Shown here in pieces: positions 18,460 to 28,614 of a DNA stretch of 64,000 nt. Position 1 is the stretch's first letter; each line of letters begins with the position of its first letter. The stretch is taken from NCBI GenBank assembly GCA_020465985.1, contig JAANYP010001782.1, positions 1-64,000 of the forward strand. The letters run 5' to 3'. A program made the position numbers and the translations under genes. Source of the stretch: Centrapalus pauciflorus. Lineage: Eukaryota > Streptophyta > Magnoliopsida > Asterales > Asteraceae. The notes below the pieces were generated by a model. That model saw only the letters and a program-made list of their open reading frames with translations, searched no databases and was not told the DNA's origin.

Positions 18460-19671
18460 TTAAGATGTCTTTGGTATCCAAACAGATTTGGATCCAGACT
18501 TGTTAGCGCTCTTGGGTACCCATTTCAAAACAGGTTTTGGTACCCACTTGTACTTGGGTTTAGGTACCCATTGCATGTTATAACTATCAGCTTCTCTTTC
18601 AAACGCAGAAAACAAATTTCTTTGAGTATGAGAAAATTGAATATCTGAATTTCTAAAGAAACTTGAATTTGAATGATCAGACTTTTGCGAACTCTTCTTT
18701 TTGAAAAACTGTCCGGTTCTTGCCTGTTTCTGATAATACTTGGTATTTTTCTGTGAAAATGTTTTCTGATTAGAATGACCAGTATTTTCAGAAACTTTAA
18801 GAAAATTTGACTTCGAAGATTCACCGGTGTAAATCTTGACCGGAAGTTGTTCAACAATTTTATCTTTGCCGCTGTGTATCTTTAACAGATACTTAAGTTT
18901 AAGATCTGAAGAAGAATCAAACTTAGCAGAGTTAGTTAGATTCACTTCACTTTCAGAAGACAAACCAGAGTGATCAACATTGGATTTTAAACACACTGAA
19001 GAAGGGGTCTTAACCTTTGACTCAGTTGACGAAGTAAACACATGTAATTGTTTTGTAAGATGTAGTATCTGATTTTCCAAACTTTTGATAATGACTAAAT
19101 TTGAATTTCTGTCATGATCAAATGATTGGTAATCAGATTTAAAAGATTGTTCTTTGATTAAGAACATTTGTCTTTCATTTTCAAACAATTCAGATTTTGA
19201 TTTAAAATCTTGTTCTTTAAGTAAGAACTCATGTCTTTCCTTCTCAATCAAATATTTAGTTAAAGACAACTCTTGTTGAAGAGCAAAAATTTCTTCATTT
19301 TTGTTTAAAATACAATTCTGATCAGTTGGTTTTGTCTTACAAAGTGTATCTTCAAGATCCTGAACTTTCTTGTAAAGATCAGATCTTTCAGGCAAAAGAT
19401 ATTTCAGTTGAGTTGCATTCTGAAAATTTTCTTGTTTCAGCTCATCAAGTTCTTTAAGTAATTCAGATATTTTCAATGGATGAGCACAACTCTCAGAGTT
19501 TTGTTTTTCTTTTAAGTTTTGAATTTCTTCATTCAGTATTTGTACGTCACGTAACGCCAAATGTTTATCAGTATTTAACTGAACGAGAATGTCGTAATTG
19601 TTCTTACGAATCTTTTCAGATTCAGTAAGTTTGAAAATCAGCTCAGACTTTGACAATTGTTCAAATTCCAT
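18460..19671 (-). CDS. C1 gag-like coiled-coil protein
   Basis: 403 codons, ATG start. Residues about 1-220 are predicted coiled coil: long K/E/L-rich heptads such as LLKELDELKQENFQNATQLK and repeated KEQ(D/S)FKS segments. A Ser/Lys-rich basic region follows (KNTKYYQKQARTGQFFKKKS). The end has four W-V/I-P-K type repeats (WVPKPKYKWVPKPVLKWVPK then VWIPKTS). I see no CCHC knuckle and no protease. The protein corresponds to the coiled-coil/linker part between gag and protease of Y-type copia elements rather than to a whole gag. The frame is fully open in a complete element, so it may still be expressed. Self-assembly or RNA binding is inference. Confidence 0.8.
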   Translation of the reverse strand: MEFEQLSKSELIFKLTESEKIRKNNYDILVQLNTDKHLALRDVQILNEEIQNLKEKQNSESCAHPLKISELLKELDELKQENFQNATQLKYLLPERSDLYKKVQDLEDTLCKTKPTDQNCILNKNEEIFALQQELSLTKYLIEKERHEFLLKEQDFKSKSELFENERQMFLIKEQSFKSDYQSFDHDRNSNLVIIKSLENQILHLTKQLHVFTSSTESKVKTPSSVCLKSNVDHSGLSSESEVNLTNSAKFDSSSDLKLKYLLKIHSGKDKIVEQLPVKIYTGESSKSNFLKVSENTGHSNQKTFSQKNTKYYQKQARTGQFFKKKSSQKSDHSNSSFFRNSDIQFSHTQRNLFSAFEREADSYNMQWVPKPKYKWVPKPVLKWVPKSANKSGSKSVWIPKTS

Positions 19672-20900
19672 TATGAATTGCTAGAAATTGAATCTTTCAA
19701 GATCTTTTATGGAAAAACTGAGTGAATTCTGATAAAACTTTGAAAAAACTATTTCAGTTAAAGATTACTTGTGAAAAATCAGCTCTGAAATGACTTTTTG
19801 ACGTTAAAATTTCAGCTTTTCGGTATAAAATTGCCCGTAACTTTTTTCTGGAGTGGAATTGGACCTCGAAAATTTACTGAACCGGCTATGCTAGTTCTAG
19901 AAATGTAGATCTCTGTTTAAGCTTCGATTTGACGTATGGTAGGCCTTCTAACTATGTTCCAGTCAAAAGTTATGACCAATTTAAGCAGAATAGGTCATAT
20001 AGTCAAACTCGAATGATAAAAGAATGAAACTCGAATGATATGAGATGAAACTCGAATTATTAAGGTTGAAACTCGATCAAAGAAAGATTAAACTCGAACT
20101 ATAAATGATCAAACTCGAATGATGAATTATCAAACTCGAATGATATGATATGCAACTCGAATGAATTTATGTTAAACTCGAATGAAATGGAATGAAACTC
20201 GATCAATTAAGCTTGAAACTCGATCAATTAAACATGAAACTCGAATGATTAAGGCATAAAACTCGAATCACAAGACATTAAACTCGATGAATGTATAATC
20301 AATCTCGATACACAGTGAATCAAACTCGAAATAAGCATATATCAAACTCGATCAATTTAAGAAATAAACTCGATCATTTAAGGATAAAACTCGAATAAAG
20401 CATACATAAAACTCGAATGAAACACAAACAAACTCGAATAACAACTTGATCAAACTCGATTAAAACAAGGAATTCAGTGTTGCCCGAGTTTGAACAGGAA
20501 CTGATCAAAATCAAGTTCAAAATGACAATTTTCAACAAAAATTCACGAATTGATTTCAGATTGAAATCGAACCTGCGGTTTTCACACACAAACACTTTTT
20601 GAAAAACAACTTTGGCTAATTTCAGATTAAAATCCAAAAATCAATCAAAAACCTCAAGAACACACACTTTTCCAAAAATTCAGTAAAATCCAAATTAAAT
20701 CTGGTGTGTTTGGAATTAAAATCTGATGTTTATTACAATAGATTCGACTTTAAATGCTCCACCTTCGTTCCAATTTTCAGAACATTTCATCCACAAAATC
20801 AAAATCCAAAATTGATTTTCTGATTTCGAAAAAAAATTGATGTAACAGTGTTCGAAAAATCAAATTTCAAATTCAAAATTCAATCAATTTCAGCCATATT
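19672..20900 (-). promoter_or_regulatory. C1 untranslated leader with a 22-copy TCGA motif array (19990-20470)
   Basis: The leader runs from PBS to ATG and has no supported ORF. Between 19990 and 20470 I count 22 copies of CTCGA in plus-strand context AAACTCGAATGAT or AAACTCGATCAATT (sense ATTCGAGTTT), about 22 bp apart. The arrangement matches arrays in the Y1 and A2 leaders. The remaining leader (20480-20900) is AT-rich and unremarkable. Confidence 0.85.
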
Positions 20901-20914
20901 AGGCTCTGATACCA
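20901..20914 (-). other. C1 primer-binding site (initiator tRNA-Met type)
   Basis: The sense strand reads TGGTATCAGAGCCT, two bases after the LTR end. It is complementary to the 3' end of plant initiator tRNA-Met, as in most copia elements. Confidence 0.95.
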
Positions 20915-20916
20915 AT

Positions 20917-21206
20917 TGTGAATTCATATTTCATGCAATTCAATCATATAGAACAATTCATATGAACAATTATCAATCCAACACATTATATTGAATGATT
21001 AAAGAGAGAAATATTACATTGATGTTCTTGGTGACTTGCACAACACTTTTTCTCTTTGTCTATAAATCAGATCCATATGTGTGTGTGTAATCTTCGATTT
21101 TTCCACAGCATGCGTATTGTGTATTTACACATATAACCCCTAATCTATTGAGTATTTACAATTGTATACAATATAATTGTTTCATCTCTATTAATTATTC
21201 CCAACA
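20917..21206 (-). repeat. C1 5' LTR (290 bp), TATA segment deleted
   Basis: Nearly identical to 15895-16218 except for loss of 34 bp that contain the TATAAATA box. The deletion joint lies on a 3-bp repeat GTA. The TSD TAGTT follows at 21207-21211. Because this is the promoter-bearing LTR of the minus-strand element, its transcription is probably impaired. Confidence 0.95.
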
Positions 21207-21226
21207 TAGTTAGTTAGAAGCTATCG

Positions 21227-21239
21227 TCAAGGGGGAGTC
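21227..21239 (+). other. A1 polypurine tract
   Basis: CAAGGGGGAGTC lies immediately before the LTR start at 21240, the same sequence as in A2 (57328-57340). It primes plus-strand synthesis in the family. Confidence 0.9.
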
Positions 21240-21903
21240 TGTTGGTACACCCTGTGTGACGATAACAGTCTAAGTGATCTAACATGTTGATTTAAGTAAT
21301 ATTCAAAGTATTGGGTATTAACGAGTGTTTGATATATATGTTTATATATGTTTGATAGTTATTGATTGTATGTTTAAACTTGATGTAATGTATTACAAGA
21401 AGTTCAAACATAAAGATCAAAGATAAATCAAACATAAGTTAAAAACATAAGTTTCAAATATAGGTTTAAACATGTGAAAGTCGAATTTAGAGTAAATTCG
21501 AATTCACAAGTAAACAGGAGTCGAATCTATAGCAGATTCGAATGTGTTCCATGAGGCAGATTCGAGAATGTCAAGGGGACAAACTCGAATGGGCCTTGGG
21601 CCTGATTCGAGTTTCGCCCATGACAAACTCGAATGAGCCTCTATAATTAGGGATTAACTCGAATCATTAGAGGACTTTTGCAGAATTCGAGAGAGATTAA
21701 GCAAAAGGCGATTTCGAGTTTATCAGAGTTTTTAGTGTTGTTTCGGAGGATATCAGTTTGTAGGTGCGTTCGTCGTCGTTCGTACAGCGTTCTGATAGTC
21801 TCCGTGTTCCTTGTGAGAGTTGTTTCCGTCTAGCCGTTAACGAGGATTCCGCACTCGTTGACGGTGTCGCGTCTAGATAGATCTGTAGAGTCAAGACCTT
21901 ACA
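21240..21903 (+). repeat. A1 3' LTR (664 bp)
   Basis: Starts TGTTGGTACACCCTGTGTG and ends GACCTTACA. Homologous to the A2 LTRs but with several indels. TATAATTA at 21642-21649 follows many TTCGAA/TTCGAG motifs. The adjacent five bases ACATA (21904-21908) would be the TSD; the partner lies off the window. Confidence 0.9.
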
Positions 21904-24487
21904 ACATAAGAATTGATTAATGCGGTGTTTAAATATATTTAGTATAATTATGTCAAAATGCTAATTTGGTATTGAATTGTTAAATAAATGCAAGTTATGG
22001 CACTTTAGTTTGTATTTTATTGAAATGAAAATTGAAAGACTTAATGGGAAGGGGGTGTATTGCATATTTGTGCATAAATGGAGGGTTGGGGGTGGCCAAA
22101 GGCCAAACCCCCTCCCTTTTCTTCTTCAAATTCATCCATCACACAACACACACACACACTTCATCATTTTTGCATTATTGAGAGAAAGAAGAAGGAGAAA
22201 AACCTAGGGTTTTGTTGGGTTGATAAAGGATTGAAGATTCAAGGCTAGAAACCATTATTTTGGTGCCATCTTTGAAGGTATAACTCATCCCCTCCATTTT
22301 CTTCTCCATTTTCATGGTGTTCTTCATCTTGGAAGAACACAACCCTAAGTGGGTTCTTGTGATAGAGTTATTAAATGACTCCAATATCATGAATATAGTA
22401 ATGTTTATAGTTTATAAAGGTATTTGAGTCATAAATATGAGATTGATTGGGTGAGTTTGTGATATGGAATGAAAACCCAAATTGGAGCTCCATTTGAGCT
22501 CCAATGGTGGATGGAAATGGGTTTGTAGTGTTCTTGCATATTTCATATGATAAATTATGAGTCAAATATGTTATTTAGGGCCATGTAGTTGAATGGAAGT
22601 TAGTAGGAACTCAATTGGGGTTTCGAAGACTTATTTGGGTATTGACCATTTAAGAACTCGGTTTGAGTTCATAAGAATTCCATGGAGTTATGAAATGGTA
22701 TGATTATGTGTTAATATGTGTAGAAAGTGTTTATTTATGTTATTAAAGTGTTTTCATATGTTGGGTAACACAAAACACGTGCAAGAACTAACATTTGCGT
22801 TTTAGGCCCAAACCGCACACCAAGTGTTTGGTGAAATGCCACAACGAGTTCCGAATCATTTTGGGATTGGGTTTTAATGTTTAGATGCATGTTGAATGTC
22901 TAAAACTAGCTCATGTACGTTTGATAATGTCATGGGATTGATTAGAAATAATTATGAGCTCAATTGGAGCTCGGTGTTGTCGGTTGGAGCTTTCGGTCGT
23001 TTTCGGACTCGTTCAGAGTCCGTATGAGCTCCATGGAATCATGAAATGTTATGAAATGATTCTATTATGTTTAGAGAGGTTTAAATGACCTTGATATATT
23101 GATTATACGGTTGGTAAAGTCTATTTCAATGGTTAGAAGCATTTATAAGAGTTTTGGAGGGTTTTGGTGCATTTTTGGGCATTTAAGGTGCATTCTGTGG
23201 GTGGACAGCCACTTGGTCGAGCCTCTACCCCCTCTGGGTTGCGCCATGACCACCTTTCTGTCCTTGAAATTCGTTTTCCATGGTTAGGGGCCGATGCTCG
23301 GGTCTTATGCGTCCAATACCTTCTAAATTAAGAGTTAAATGGTTTGAAGGCCTTAAATCAATTCCGGAACTCCTAGGGCCTCCATTGGACTTAGTGTTTT
23401 CAGTTTGATGTCCCAACACCCTTAGGCCTATCTTAGGGTCTTATATTGTGTTCGGGAGCTTATGTGTGCGCCTTATGAATGTTTATAGGCGATTCGAATC
23501 GAAAGAGGCTTGGTCACAAGTCTTAGCCATTCTCGGGGGCTATTGTGGCGTGGTTGGAAGGCTTTGAAATCTTACTAGCCAATCACTGTGAGTTCTAGTA
23601 TTAGATTTTCATAAAGTCATATATGATGTACTTGTTGCTTTATGATTGATCATTCGTTGTTGATTCATACTATGACATTATACGATTGTTGCTTATTCAT
23701 CCATTTAATCAATGCATGACATATTCGTATACTCGAGGCATCTTGGACCTCTTTTGTAGATTATACCTTTCGTTTGGACTCAACTGGATATCCATGGATT
23801 ATTCCTGGCCCTTTTGATGCCGGATGCCGACGTACTTGCACAGTCGGAAGTCCTGTACTTGCTAGGGTCAGTCCCGTACTTGCTAGGGACAGCCTCGTAC
23901 TATGCTAGAGGCATCACCACACCCGTACTTGCTAGGGAACCCCGAATTATGAAGGGGCATGTGGTATTTGATCACTCATCTTGTGCACTTGACTTATGCC
24001 GTTCGGAATCATTATGTTGATCATCATTGCATCTATATACCTTGTGTTATATCTAATCTAGTAACTCACTCAACTTTATGTTGACCCTGTTAGTTGTTAA
24101 CCTTTTTCAGGCACTGACAATGGTAAGGGCCTGGCCGGTCCGTCTCATTGATTTTGGTTGGGGCTAGCTTGAGTTCCCCGCCTTTTGGTATAGCTTTTGG
24201 ATCGCTCGGGTGTGGGATTAGTGGACTCCCTTTTTTGCATATGCTCGTGGATGAACTTAGCTTTTATCCATGGTTAGATAATCTAGATGTTTATAATTTG
24301 TAACCCATCTGCTTCGATCCATGATACCCCACACTTTGCTCACTATTAGGTGACAAAGTGGGAAGTATCATGTTGATGGCTTTTGAATATTGAAAATTTA
24401 AATTTGACGCATTTTCCGCAAAGTATTATTATATGAATTATTGTTAAATGTGTGTGAAATACCCTATTTAGTTGTGAGGGTGTTTCA
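21904..24487 (-). mobile_element. L: 2.6-kb noncoding segment, probable part of a long LTR
   Basis: Lies between the A1 3' LTR and Y1, whose linker reading is interrupted exactly at 24487/24488. Its plus-strand end is GTGTTTCA; in minus sense it starts TGAAACACCC, followed by GCGGAAAATGCG. Plant Tekay/Del-type gypsy LTRs often begin TGTxACACCC with a nearby GCGGAA, hence the tentative call. The strand is inferred from that. No supported ORF. A tandem GTACTTGCTAGGG motif with about 21-bp spacing lies at 23855-23936. The TSD next to it would be GCTAT (24488-24492). Confidence 0.4.
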
Positions 24488-25773
24488 GCTATTTCTATCT
24501 ATAACAACATTTTCCTTCATTCGCCACTCTTGTTTTATATTCTGGTTTTTCTTTTCTCTCTGCTTCTTTCGCCATCTTTGAATCTGTAGATATTCTTTGC
24601 AGAATTTTAACAGGTTCTTTAAGATCATCAGATTGTTTGTTGTGTAAAGGTTTTACGAATCATCTATTTTAACAAACATATCTTCTAATGAATTAAAGTC
24701 AGAGTTCATATACAGATCAAATTCTATTTCAGAGTTGATAGAATCAAGTGAAATTGAAGCTAATGGAGCAGATAATGTTTTGTTCTCAGGCTGTTTTTGT
24801 AACTTTTGTTCCAGAATTTTAGGTTCAGCCTTAAGAGTTTGATTTTCTGTCTCAAAGTTTTTAATTTTGAATTCGAGATCAGAGTTTATCTTTTCAAGAA
24901 ATGAAAATGGTAAATATAACTTTTGAGATTGAGTAGTAGATTCAGATAAATCCTTTTCAGTATATGTCTGAATATACTCCTCTTTAATGTCAATATTATT
25001 ATTTGATTCATTTATTCTGTTATAGTCAACCGAATTTTGCATTTTATCTGATCTTAATCTTTTTGAATCTTCACTGGATTCTACCTCGTCCGATGCTTTC
25101 ATAAAAGTCATTTTTAATCCTAGATTCATATATCTGACATCATATAAAGTTGGTGAATTTGAGATAGCCTTTGTCAGATATTTAGGATTTTCCCAACCAA
25201 TACCAGATTCAGAATTGTAAAACTCGGTGTCTTTTGGTTGATTTAAATAGATAGTTTGATCTGTTTGACCTCTTTTAATAAATTCATCTTCCATTGTCTT
25301 TATTTTCTCATAAAGTTTTGTTCTTTCTTCAAAAATGGCATGATATTTTACAGAAAAATTTGAAGCCTCTAATTCTGCCAAACTCAGTTTTCTTGTAGGT
25401 CAGATATATTGTTATGTTCTTGGATTTTGCTTTGAAGTTCATTTGCTTTGTCTTGCAAATCTGAAACTGCTCGTAATGCTAATGCTTTATCCTTGGAAAA
25501 ATCTAATACTAATGCATGTTCATTATGTAACTTGTATTCCAAGGAGTGAGCATGTTTCTTTTCAGCCTTTAATGATTTTTCAAATTTCTTTAGCATAAAG
25601 GCCATTTGTGTTAATTTTTCTTCAAGCAAATAGGAATCATTTTCAGAGTCAGAATTAGAATTTACCTCTGCTGTTTCTGAACTGTCTGATTTTTTTGAGT
25701 CTGATTCATCAGTATCTTTGTCTTTGCTGCATCCAGCTTTTCCTGTTGCCATCAACGCAAATTCTTCAGCCAC
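24488..25773 (-). pseudogene. Y1 gag-to-protease linker (coiled coil), degraded
   Basis: Open pieces at 25384-25773 and 24653-25381 are homologous to 29180-30650 of Y2. The first has an acidic Asp/Ser-rich start and a heptad-rich coiled coil (KFEKSLKAEKKHAHSLEYKL). The second contains FEERTKLYEKIKTMEDEFIK and NQPKDTEFYNSESGIGW. The reading continues with frame loss to 24488, where L begins. This segment corresponds to the domain that makes up the whole ORF of C1. Confidence 0.75.
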
Positions 25774-25785
25774 TTCCTCATCAGA

Positions 25786-27142
25786 CTATTCTTTGTCCTC
25801 ATTATCTTCATCCGTTAACCCAACGCAGACCTCATCTTCTGCTATCATTGCTGACTCACTCAATTCTGATTCATTGAAGACTTCTGATTTCAAGTAGATA
25901 TGAGCATCCTCATCCAATATGTCTTCATCCTCTGACAACTGTAACCAATGATCATCCTCAGCCATAATGGCTTTTCCAGCTTCCTTTTCTTTGGCTATTA
26001 GAGCTTTTCTTGTGTAGTAATCAGAGTTTTTGACTACTGGCATTCTGCACTCACGAGCAAAGTGTCCTGGCTTGCCACAATTTTAGCATTTTTGCTTTGT
26101 TTCTTTCTTGGTAGATTTATCAGATTTGTCATACTTTTCAGCTTTCCTGCCACTGCTTTCACCAGACTTTTCATACTTCTCTTTCTTTTCAAATTTGCTT
26201 GAGCCAGTCTTGTATCGCATTTTGTTGTTGGTTGGCTTTCGATAGAATTTCTTTTGGAATGCCTTAGTGAGTAAGACCATCTGCTTTTTCATCTCTTCTA
26301 TCTCGGAATCGGTGGATGAATCTATTGAGTCTGATTCAGAAGAGCTACTGCTTATGACTGCCCGTTTCTCCTTCTTCAGCTTATACTTATATTTCTTTTC
26401 AGCCAATAAAGCTAAAGGGTCAACAGTCTCTTTCTCGGCTTTCTTTTTATCAGATATTTTTCTCAAAACAACCTCTTGATAGTTGTTGAGGTTTTCAAAG
26501 ATCATGTGGAAGTCCATCTCTTCAATGTCTTTCTTCTGTTGGATGATCATCGCATACTTTTCCCATTACGGGTTAAGTACGTTTAGAAACTTGACATTGA
26601 TATCTAGATTGGACTTTGTTACCCCATTTCTTTTCATCTCACTTACAAGACTGACAAACCGCAAGTAAGTATTTTCTAGTAATTCTCCTTCTCGTGCTCG
26701 AAAATTCTCAAAGGTCATCAGACTGTTCCTTGCTGGATTGGTTGCTGCCCTGTCGGATCCCCTCATTAGCATGCACACCTCATCTCAGATGAATTTGGCG
26801 GTCTTTGTGTTTGTTAGGCTAGACAGGTATATATGTCATTAGGGATTTTGAAATCAGTAACAATTTCCTTGCTGTTTTTTCCCCTAATTTCCTTCTTTTC
26901 TGTGAATCTGTTAGGTTTGTAACCTCAACAGTTCAATCTGGAATCGGAGGGTTTCCAGTCGATACACCAGGGATTGTCTCTAAGAACACAACTGGTCCGT
27001 CTGTCAAGGACTTTAGCATTTCTTCCGAGAGATCATGGAAGCTTATAAATTCCAAAAACCTTTCCCTCCACTGGACGTATTCTCCCCAATAGCGAATTGG
27101 AGGTTTCGTCTCTGATCCCATGGCAAGCGCGTCTTTCGACAT
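25786..27142 (-). pseudogene. Y1 gag (UBN2-type) with CCHC region, stops and frameshifts
   Basis: The start is taken as ATG at 27142 (MSKDALAMGSETKPP), because the A2 gag begins similarly. The sequence runs through RYWGEYVQWRERFLEFI, a broken middle (stops between 26933 and 26779), then FENFRAREGELLENTYLRFV, a stop near 26563-26565, and the MIIQQKKDIEEMDFH segment. A Ser/Lys-rich basic stretch is followed by a zinc knuckle C-stop-NCGKPGHFAREC: a TAA at 26083 replaces the residue after the first Cys. The downstream Glu/Asp-rich tail lies at 25786-26043. In copia elements this protein builds the particle. Confidence 0.8.
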
Positions 27143-27220
27143 GATGACTGATAAATAGGAAACTTTCCAAGATCGAATGATATTTGATTGAAATTGAATC
27201 AGTTGATCAACTATTGAAAA

Positions 27221-27900
27221 TTGATCAAACTTGAAAGAATGTTGAATGAAACTCGAATGATTAAGATAATCAATTCGAATGAAGAGTTGATCAATTCTAT
27301 TACTGAATATGTGAAACTCGAACCAATGTATATTCAACTCGAATCTATAACAAATCCACTTGTTAGAAGAAGTAAGCAACTCGAATCAATTATTCCAAAA
27401 CTCGAATTAGCTATGACAAAACTCGAATTAGCTATGACACAACTCGAATTAGCTTGGGATGAAACTCGACTGAATCTATGTGCAACTCGATTGGTTCTAT
27501 GTGCAACTAGATTGAATCTATGTGCAACTCGATTGATTCTATGTGCAACACGATTGATTCTATGTGCAACTCGATTGAATCTATGTGCAACTCGAATTAC
27601 ACTATGTGTAACTCGAATGAGACTATGCCAAAGTCGATTGATTCCTTATTGTAATTAAGACAACTCGAATGTTCTTTCCTTTGAACTTGGATCAACTCGA
27701 ATTGAACTGAGTTCAACTCGACGAAAATGTAAGTTCAACTCGATTGAAAGGCACTTCCAACTTGAATATAAGAAAGGACAACTCGATTGAAATACAAGTT
27801 CAACTCGATTGACCCTAAAATTAACTCGATTTGAACTTGAAATCAACTCGATTGGTAAATGCAGTCAACTCGAATTGCCCAAGAACTCAGTATTATCCGA
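27221..27900 (-). promoter_or_regulatory. Y1 leader TCGA array, partly with 21-nt period
   Basis: More than 25 copies of plus-strand AACTCGAAT/AACTCGATT lie between PBS and gag. From about 27475 to 27600 the unit AACTCGATTGAATCTATGTGC is repeated with exact 21-nt spacing. The sense motif is ATTCGAGTTG, the same orientation relative to the element as in C1. The plus-strand ORF across it (27221-27658) is a by-product of the 21-nt repeat. Confidence 0.85.
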
Positions 27901-28303
27901 GTTTCTTAAATTTTCAAAATTCTTTCAAGTCTGAAAATCAAATTAATTTGTAAAACTGAGCTATTTTCAACCAAATTGATATCGAAGGTAGGGATTTTGA
28001 TTTCAAACACTTGTTGTGAAAGTATTCCATCCAAAAACAGATCTAAATGTGACTTTTTCAATGAAACAGTGAAGAACTTTTGGTTTTCAATATTTCTGAA
28101 AAATCAACAGATCTATTTCTGTGTTTGACGAATCAAAACAAATATATGATCAATTCAATCGACTTCCCAATTACTTCCTTCGATCCAATTTTCACATTCA
28201 ACAATCAACAGGATTAAAACCCTTGTTGATTTTTCTCTTTTCCGAAAAAAATGCTCAAGAATCGTGTTCGAAAAAAAATTCAATTTCAATAAAAAATCAC
28301 CCT

Positions 28304-28318
28304 AATGCTCTGATACCA
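28304..28318 (-). other. Y1 primer-binding site (initiator tRNA-Met type)
   Basis: The sense strand reads TGGTATCAGAGCATT, two bases from the LTR end at 28321. The region 27901-28303 between the TCGA array and this site is AT-rich leader with nothing else visible. Confidence 0.9.
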
Positions 28319-28320
28319 AT

Positions 28321-28609
28321 TGTGAATTGAGAATCCTATTAATCAACCAACACTTCATTCAATCAATAAAGAACAAGATCAAGAACACTAACCAAATGAT
28401 TGTATTAATCACAGATTCGATTACAGAATGAGAATGATACGAACTTGCACTATAGCCCTAGATCCTTCTGAAATTCCATGCGTTCAAAAAAAATTGTCAG
28501 ATCTATATTATTACAAAAGTCAACAAACTATTTATATTATTTACAACTTTATACAAATTACATATTAGACCCTAGACTTTGTTTTTCATCAACAAACGAT
28601 ATTCCAACA
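28321..28609 (-). repeat. Y1 5' LTR (289 bp)
   Basis: The sense strand starts TGTTGGAATATCG and ends CAATTCACA. A TATAAATAG-like box lies mid-LTR. Length and several blocks (GATGAAA, GGTTAGTGTT, TTGATCTTGTTCTT) match the Y2 LTR, but the two have diverged strongly. The end CAATTCACA also resembles that of the C1 LTR (GAATTCACA). Confidence 0.85.
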
Positions 28610-28614
28610 ACACT

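Larger units (their letters stand above)
15895..21206 (-). mobile_element. C1: non-autonomous copia-like LTR retrotransposon with a gag-like ORF only
   Basis: 5.3 kb, complete from LTR to LTR, with TSD TAGTT, an initiator-Met-type PBS and a PPT. The only coding region is a coiled-coil gag-like ORF (18460-19671); no protease, integrase, RT or RNase H is present. About 2.2 kb of noncoding sequence follows the ORF. The ORF's tryptophan-valine-proline-lysine repeats resemble the gag-linker of the Y family, making Y-type elements plausible helpers (inference). C2 is a second, degraded copy. Confidence 0.9.
9467..21903 (+). mobile_element. A1: SIRE-type Ty1/copia retrotransposon, 5' part off window, split by C1
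   Basis: Plus-strand copia element related to A2. Present here are the RT/RNase H end, a long spacer, the env-like ORF, PPT and 3' LTR. The 5' part up to mid-RT lies on the far side of G1, outside the window. C1 is inserted 13-17 nt after the env-like stop codon and is flanked by the TSD TAGTT. Its 3' LTR is 664 bp, against 692 bp in A2. Confidence 0.9.
24488..28609 (-). mobile_element. Y1: SIRE/Maximus-type copia element, 5' half only
   Basis: Minus strand. 5' LTR (28321-28609), PBS, TCGA-rich leader, gag and the gag-linker are present. It is cut at 24487 in the linker by L, so pol lies off the window. It is inserted in the gag gene of Y2: the LTR ends ATTCCAACA at 28609 and the TSD ACACT follows (28610-28614). 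Many stops and frameshifts indicate age. Confidence 0.85.

Noticed and set aside
21977..22207. ORF and leader-like CT-rich stretch in L as a host gene start
   Set aside because: No continuing exon, domain or conserved frame; the block is better explained as repeat sequence.
22800..23300. Possible tRNA gene or host ncRNA in L
   Set aside because: I looked for cloverleaf arms and A/B box spacing and found none.
23855..23936. Satellite DNA
   Set aside because: Only four imperfect copies of a 13-bp core within a unique block.
27221..27658. Plus-strand ORF with a seven-residue repeat (LCATRLN and variants)
   Set aside because: It is a by-product of the 21-nt DNA repeat in the Y1 leader, antisense to the element, with no start context or homologue.
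27221..27900. CRISPR-like array
   Set aside because: Short degenerate motifs without constant-length unique spacers, in a plant retrotransposon leader; no cas genes.
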